Below, piece after piece: positions 60,948 through 64,000 of a stretch of 64,000 nt of DNA. Under the pieces are notes generated by a model. That model was not told the DNA's origin and searched no databases. It worked only from the letters and a program-made list of their open reading frames with translations. The number at the start of each line of letters is the position of its first letter. The stretch's first letter is position 1. The position numbers and the translations under genes are program-made. The DNA is from Bacillus sp. X1(2014). Lineage in GTDB: Bacteria; Bacillota; Bacilli; Bacillales_B; DSM-18226. The DNA is taken from NCBI RefSeq assembly GCF_007678255.1, contig NZ_VEED01000011.1, positions 62,001-126,000 on the forward strand, read 5' to 3'.

Positions 60948-62732
60948 TTATTTTAGTTCTCGATTAATGTACATTGTACTTACCCAGCCTTTTTTACCGT
61001 TTGCTAATTGGACATTGTACCACTTTTTTGTTTTATCCATGACGATATTTCCTTTGGAATCCAAGACCAAATGGACATAAGTGTTTAAAGTAAGTTTAGA
61101 GATTTCCTTCTTATCCGTTGAGGGCTCCGGTCGCACATTGACAGAATCCGTGTCTGTAACCCTTCCCAAGTTAAGGACGGAGAAATAATTATTGTACGTT
61201 GAGAAAGCAATTTTAAGCGAATAAACTTTGTTTTTAACATTGACCTTGAGCATATAATCATTTGATTTCTCAAGCAAGGTAAACGTTGATCCTTTTTTAA
61301 CCACACTCGATAAATCTTTTGCTGCTTTCGCTTGTATTCCTGCTGGAAATGTATCTTTCCCAAGTGGAATTCCCGGGAAGGCCGGAACTTTTGTCTGAAT
61401 AGCAGCCTTCTCATAATATTTTTGATCGAAAGCCATGATCTTCTGCATGTGATTAGCAATCCCGTTTGCCCAGTAAGGGTCACTCGCATACCAATAGTTC
61501 ATGCCAATACTTTTACTATCGATCCTTTTTTGTTTGGAGTCCTTTGTGAGTTGTCCAAGGAAGGCTCCTTCAAAATGTGTCCCATTCGGATTTAGGTAAT
61601 CAGCTTTCATTTTTTGGGCAACATAATTGATACACGACTCAACAGTGGCGAAACGGTATGCCCCAACAAATGGTGCGGAATCGTAGGCACCATAACCAAA
61701 TAAGTTGTTTTTACCTAAAGATATATTAGAAGTTCCAAAGCCGCTTTCGTGAATGGCATGAGCAGCCAAGTAAAGGGCATTGACGCCATACTTGTTCCCT
61801 GCATCAATAAATGCTTGTCCCTTATTAAGCAACACACTAGGTTTATTCATATATTTGACATTGGCGGCGATATAATCATTAATTCTTTTCGCTGTTACCG
61901 TTGACTTGGTACGTAAATCAATAAACCGATAATCATTTGATTTAACATAGGCCTTTACATAGCTTTTTGAAACATACCCAGTTTTCCCTTGGTAGGTAAC
62001 TTGATACCAGTCATCATTTTGTTTTCCCTTCGAGATAACCGTCGTTCCTTTTGGGATCACAGCTAATACTTTTGTTCCTTCACCTGCTTGCCGAAAATTC
62101 ACATCCCCTGTAATGAGATAAGTGGTTCCTGCCGTTGTAATTACGGTAGGTTTATTTGTACTTGTTACGGGTGAAGATTTGCTGACATCCCCGCTATATA
62201 TGTACACTGATTTTCCTTTATAGGTTACCCGATACCAGGTTTGACCGATACTGTTGATCACCTTTTGTGTCGAGTATAATCGGTTTGCACTAGCAAGACT
62301 GGCAATCGCTTTTTTCTTCGTATTTGGACTTGAATAAAGCTTGGTTGTTTTGTTTGTAAAATAATATGTCCCGCTGGTTTTTGTATATAGATTGTATTCC
62401 TTTACAAAACTGCCGCTTACCCAGCCAACTTTCTTTGTATTTCTACCTTTAGATTTGTATGTATAGGAAACTTTGTAATAACTTCCGTTTTTCTCGGTGG
62501 CATACACGACTTTTCCTTTAGGAATTGTCAGAATGGATTTGTATTTTGTGCTGGCCCCTGATCGTAATCTTAAATTGGCTGTTGTTTGAAACGATGTTTT
62601 ACTAATTCGAACAAGACTGGCAGCGTCGGCATGTTCGATACCCATTGGTGTGAACGGGATGGTCCCCCCGCTGCTTAAACCAGCGATTAATAACCCAGTG
62701 GATAACACAATGACTTTCCCCATGTTTTTCAA
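60948..62732 (-). CDS. Secreted N-acetylglucosaminidase with SH3b repeats (GH73, LytD-like)
   Basis: A 594-residue wall hydrolase. Signal peptide to about residue 38 (EHADAAS); three SH3b domains (about 48-110, 120-185, 205-262), then a GH73 glucosaminidase domain (about 268-440) with the likely catalytic E329 in HAIHESGFGTS and LFGYGAYDSAPF, and a final SH3b (about 530-594). It should cut GlcNAc-MurNAc bonds in peptidoglycan. It is a paralogue of the following gene and sits beside tag genes. TTG start at 62730-62732. Confidence 0.9.
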   Translation of the reverse strand: MKNMGKVIVLSTGLLIAGLSSGGTIPFTPMGIEHADAASLVRISKTSFQTTANLRLRSGASTKYKSILTIPKGKVVYATEKNGSYYKVSYTYKSKGRNTKKVGWVSGSFVKEYNLYTKTSGTYYFTNKTTKLYSSPNTKKKAIASLASANRLYSTQKVINSIGQTWYRVTYKGKSVYIYSGDVSKSSPVTSTNKPTVITTAGTTYLITGDVNFRQAGEGTKVLAVIPKGTTVISKGKQNDDWYQVTYQGKTGYVSKSYVKAYVKSNDYRFIDLRTKSTVTAKRINDYIAANVKYMNKPSVLLNKGQAFIDAGNKYGVNALYLAAHAIHESGFGTSNISLGKNNLFGYGAYDSAPFVGAYRFATVESCINYVAQKMKADYLNPNGTHFEGAFLGQLTKDSKQKRIDSKSIGMNYWYASDPYWANGIANHMQKIMAFDQKYYEKAAIQTKVPAFPGIPLGKDTFPAGIQAKAAKDLSSVVKKGSTFTLLEKSNDYMLKVNVKNKVYSLKIAFSTYNNYFSVLNLGRVTDTDSVNVRPEPSTDKKEISKLTLNTYVHLVLDSKGNIVMDKTKKWYNVQLANGKKGWVSTMYINRELK

Positions 62733-62796
62733 TGCCCAGCAACCTTCTCTCTCTATAATGCAATCAATTTTTTATTTTATAAAAATAGCAAAATAT

Positions 62797-64000
62797 CTAT
62801 TTTAAATCCTTCGTATAAATATAAGCCGCACTAACCCAGCCTTTGGTTCCATTGGCCGTTTTCACCTGATACCATGCTTTCGCCCCATCCATCGTTACTG
62901 TGCCATCTGCTTTCATGACAATGGAAACATAATCATTTAACGGCAGCTTTCCTAGCGAGGAATTGGATGTTGATGGACCCGTCCGGATATTTAACTCCGA
63001 AACTGTCACTCTTCCTAGATTTTGAACAGATATGTAGTTTTTGAAGTTGCTAAAGTCCACATCATTGGTCCAATATTCTTTATTGTCCACTTTCACCCGC
63101 AGCCAAAAGTCATTGGTTTTTTCCAGAATGTAAAAGGAGTTGCCTTTCTTCAGCGTTTTTACTGAATCGTGTACGCCCTTTTTACTATTAAGAACAATTT
63201 GTTTATCCGCAGGGAGTGTGACAATCGTCTTAATATCAACTGGAAACACATCTCCGCCACCGGGTATGGACGGCCTCGTTGGGACATCGGTATTGGTATC
63301 GGCCTTTGCATAATAGGCTTTATCATAGGAAAGAATCTTTTCCATATGCTGACCAATCACTTTTCCCCAATTCGGATCGCTGGCGTAAAAAAAGTTCATG
63401 CCCTCACTACTAGCATCAATTCTTTCATTCGTTAATGTTTTGGTACTGAAACCTAGGTATGCCCCTTGGTACTTCCAATTAGCCGGATTTAAATAGGTTG
63501 ATTTCATTTCACGGGCAATATAGTCAATACATAATTCCACACTTGCAAAACGGTAGGCAGCTACAAATGGCGCTGCATCATAGGCACCAAAGCCAAATAA
63601 GTTGTTCTTGGTAATCGAAATACTAGAGGTCCCATAGGCACTTTCGTGAATGGCATGGGCCGCCAAGTAAAGGGGATTGACCCCATATTTCTTCCCTGCA
63701 TCAATAAATACCTGTCCTTTATTCGTCAAAATACTCGACTTCCCCGTACTTTTTACATAGCCAGCAATGTAGTTATTAATCTGACTGGCGGTTACAAGGG
63801 ATGGGGTCCTTAAATCAATAAATTGGTAGGTATCTCTCGTGCCCATTGGATCGCCCGTTATTACCTGTTGCAGGTACGTTCCAAATACGTAGCCGCTTTT
63901 CCCTGCATAGCTGACTTTATACCAGCCATTAGACGTTTTGCTGGTTGGAATAATGATTGATCCTCTAGGAATCATGGTTAAAACAGCGGCAGTTGTCGCC
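62797..64000 (-). CDS. Secreted N-acetylglucosaminidase with SH3b repeats, second copy (N-terminus outside window)
   Basis: Frame stays open to the end of the window, so the ATG at 63975 is internal and the true N-terminus lies beyond 64000. Visible parts are an SH3b domain end (IPRGSIIIPTSKTSNGWYKV), the GH73 domain with catalytic Glu in HAIHESAYGTS and LFGFGAYDAAPF, and a C-terminal SH3b ending KGWVSAAYIYTKDLK. It aligns with the first copy across the catalytic domain but diverges in linkers. The two are tandem, 64 bp apart with no terminator between, so they may be co-transcribed. Confidence 0.9.
   Translation of the reverse strand, partial: ATTAAVLTMIPRGSIIIPTSKTSNGWYKVSYAGKSGYVFGTYLQQVITGDPMGTRDTYQFIDLRTPSLVTASQINNYIAGYVKSTGKSSILTNKGQVFIDAGKKYGVNPLYLAAHAIHESAYGTSSISITKNNLFGFGAYDAAPFVAAYRFASVELCIDYIAREMKSTYLNPANWKYQGAYLGFSTKTLTNERIDASSEGMNFFYASDPNWGKVIGQHMEKILSYDKAYYAKADTNTDVPTRPSIPGGGDVFPVDIKTIVTLPADKQIVLNSKKGVHDSVKTLKKGNSFYILEKTNDFWLRVKVDNKEYWTNDVDFSNFKNYISVQNLGRVTVSELNIRTGPSTSNSSLGKLPLNDYVSIVMKADGTVTMDGAKAWYQVKTANGTKGWVSAAYIYTKDLK

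Overview
The window looks like chromosomal DNA of a low-GC, endospore-former-type Bacillaceae (Bacillus/Neobacillus-like). The main reason is synteny: uvrB-csbA, then minJ-ctpB-M23 hydrolase-ftsX-ftsE-cccB-yvjA-prfB, secA, hpf, comFC-comFA, degV-degU-degS, yvyE, tagU-tagO and a tag (wall teichoic acid) block all appear in the order known from the Bacillus subtilis chromosome arm. Strong AGGAGG ribosome sites, GTG/TTG starts and many Rho-independent terminators agree with this. No rRNA, tRNA, CRISPR array, phage or transposase gene was seen.

Layout. 1-8.2 kb: 5' part of uvrB with a LexA box, csbA, a panF-yhdT symporter pair, a 52-bp tandem repeat array, czcD, and a polar amino acid ABC importer. 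8.1-17.4 kb: a cytochrome bd operon (cydA-cydB-cydS), ctaG, a frameshifted bcrC-type phosphatase with a glycolipid glycosyltransferase, and a four-gene operon of response regulator, sensor kinase, polysaccharide deacetylase and DedA protein. 17.6-22.8 kb: a CmpB-type membrane protein and two ABC-2 export systems around a TetR regulator, then an FMN reductase. 23.1-32.7 kb: the cell-division and envelope block (minJ to prfB), interspersed with composite intergenic repeats; prfB carries the usual programmed +1 frameshift.

The most unusual region is 32.9-42.1 kb, lying between prfB and secA. Seven genes on the minus strand encode two membrane-anchored NapC/NirT-type multiheme cytochromes (10 and 12 CXXCH motifs), a membrane-anchored TPR protein, a membrane-anchored NHL beta-propeller, two paralogous exported hexaheme proteins, and an exported heptaheme protein with Ig-like domains. 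That is 41 predicted covalent heme sites. A plausible model is a quinol-to-cell-surface electron conduit in a Gram-positive bacterium, but its function cannot be proved from sequence. secA beside it is inverted relative to its conserved neighbours, and the late flagellar genes normally found between comFC and hpf are missing here.

42.6-64 kb: secA, hpf, comFC-comFA with an overlapping NERD-domain gene, an array of twenty 21-bp units, degV, degU-degS, yvyE, tagU, tagO, tagA, tagGH, tagDB and two tandem SH3b/glucosaminidase genes, the last of which runs off the end. Together the right half holds secretion, competence, degradative-enzyme regulation and wall teichoic acid synthesis with wall turnover. 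Several families of intergenic repeats are scattered through the left and middle parts.
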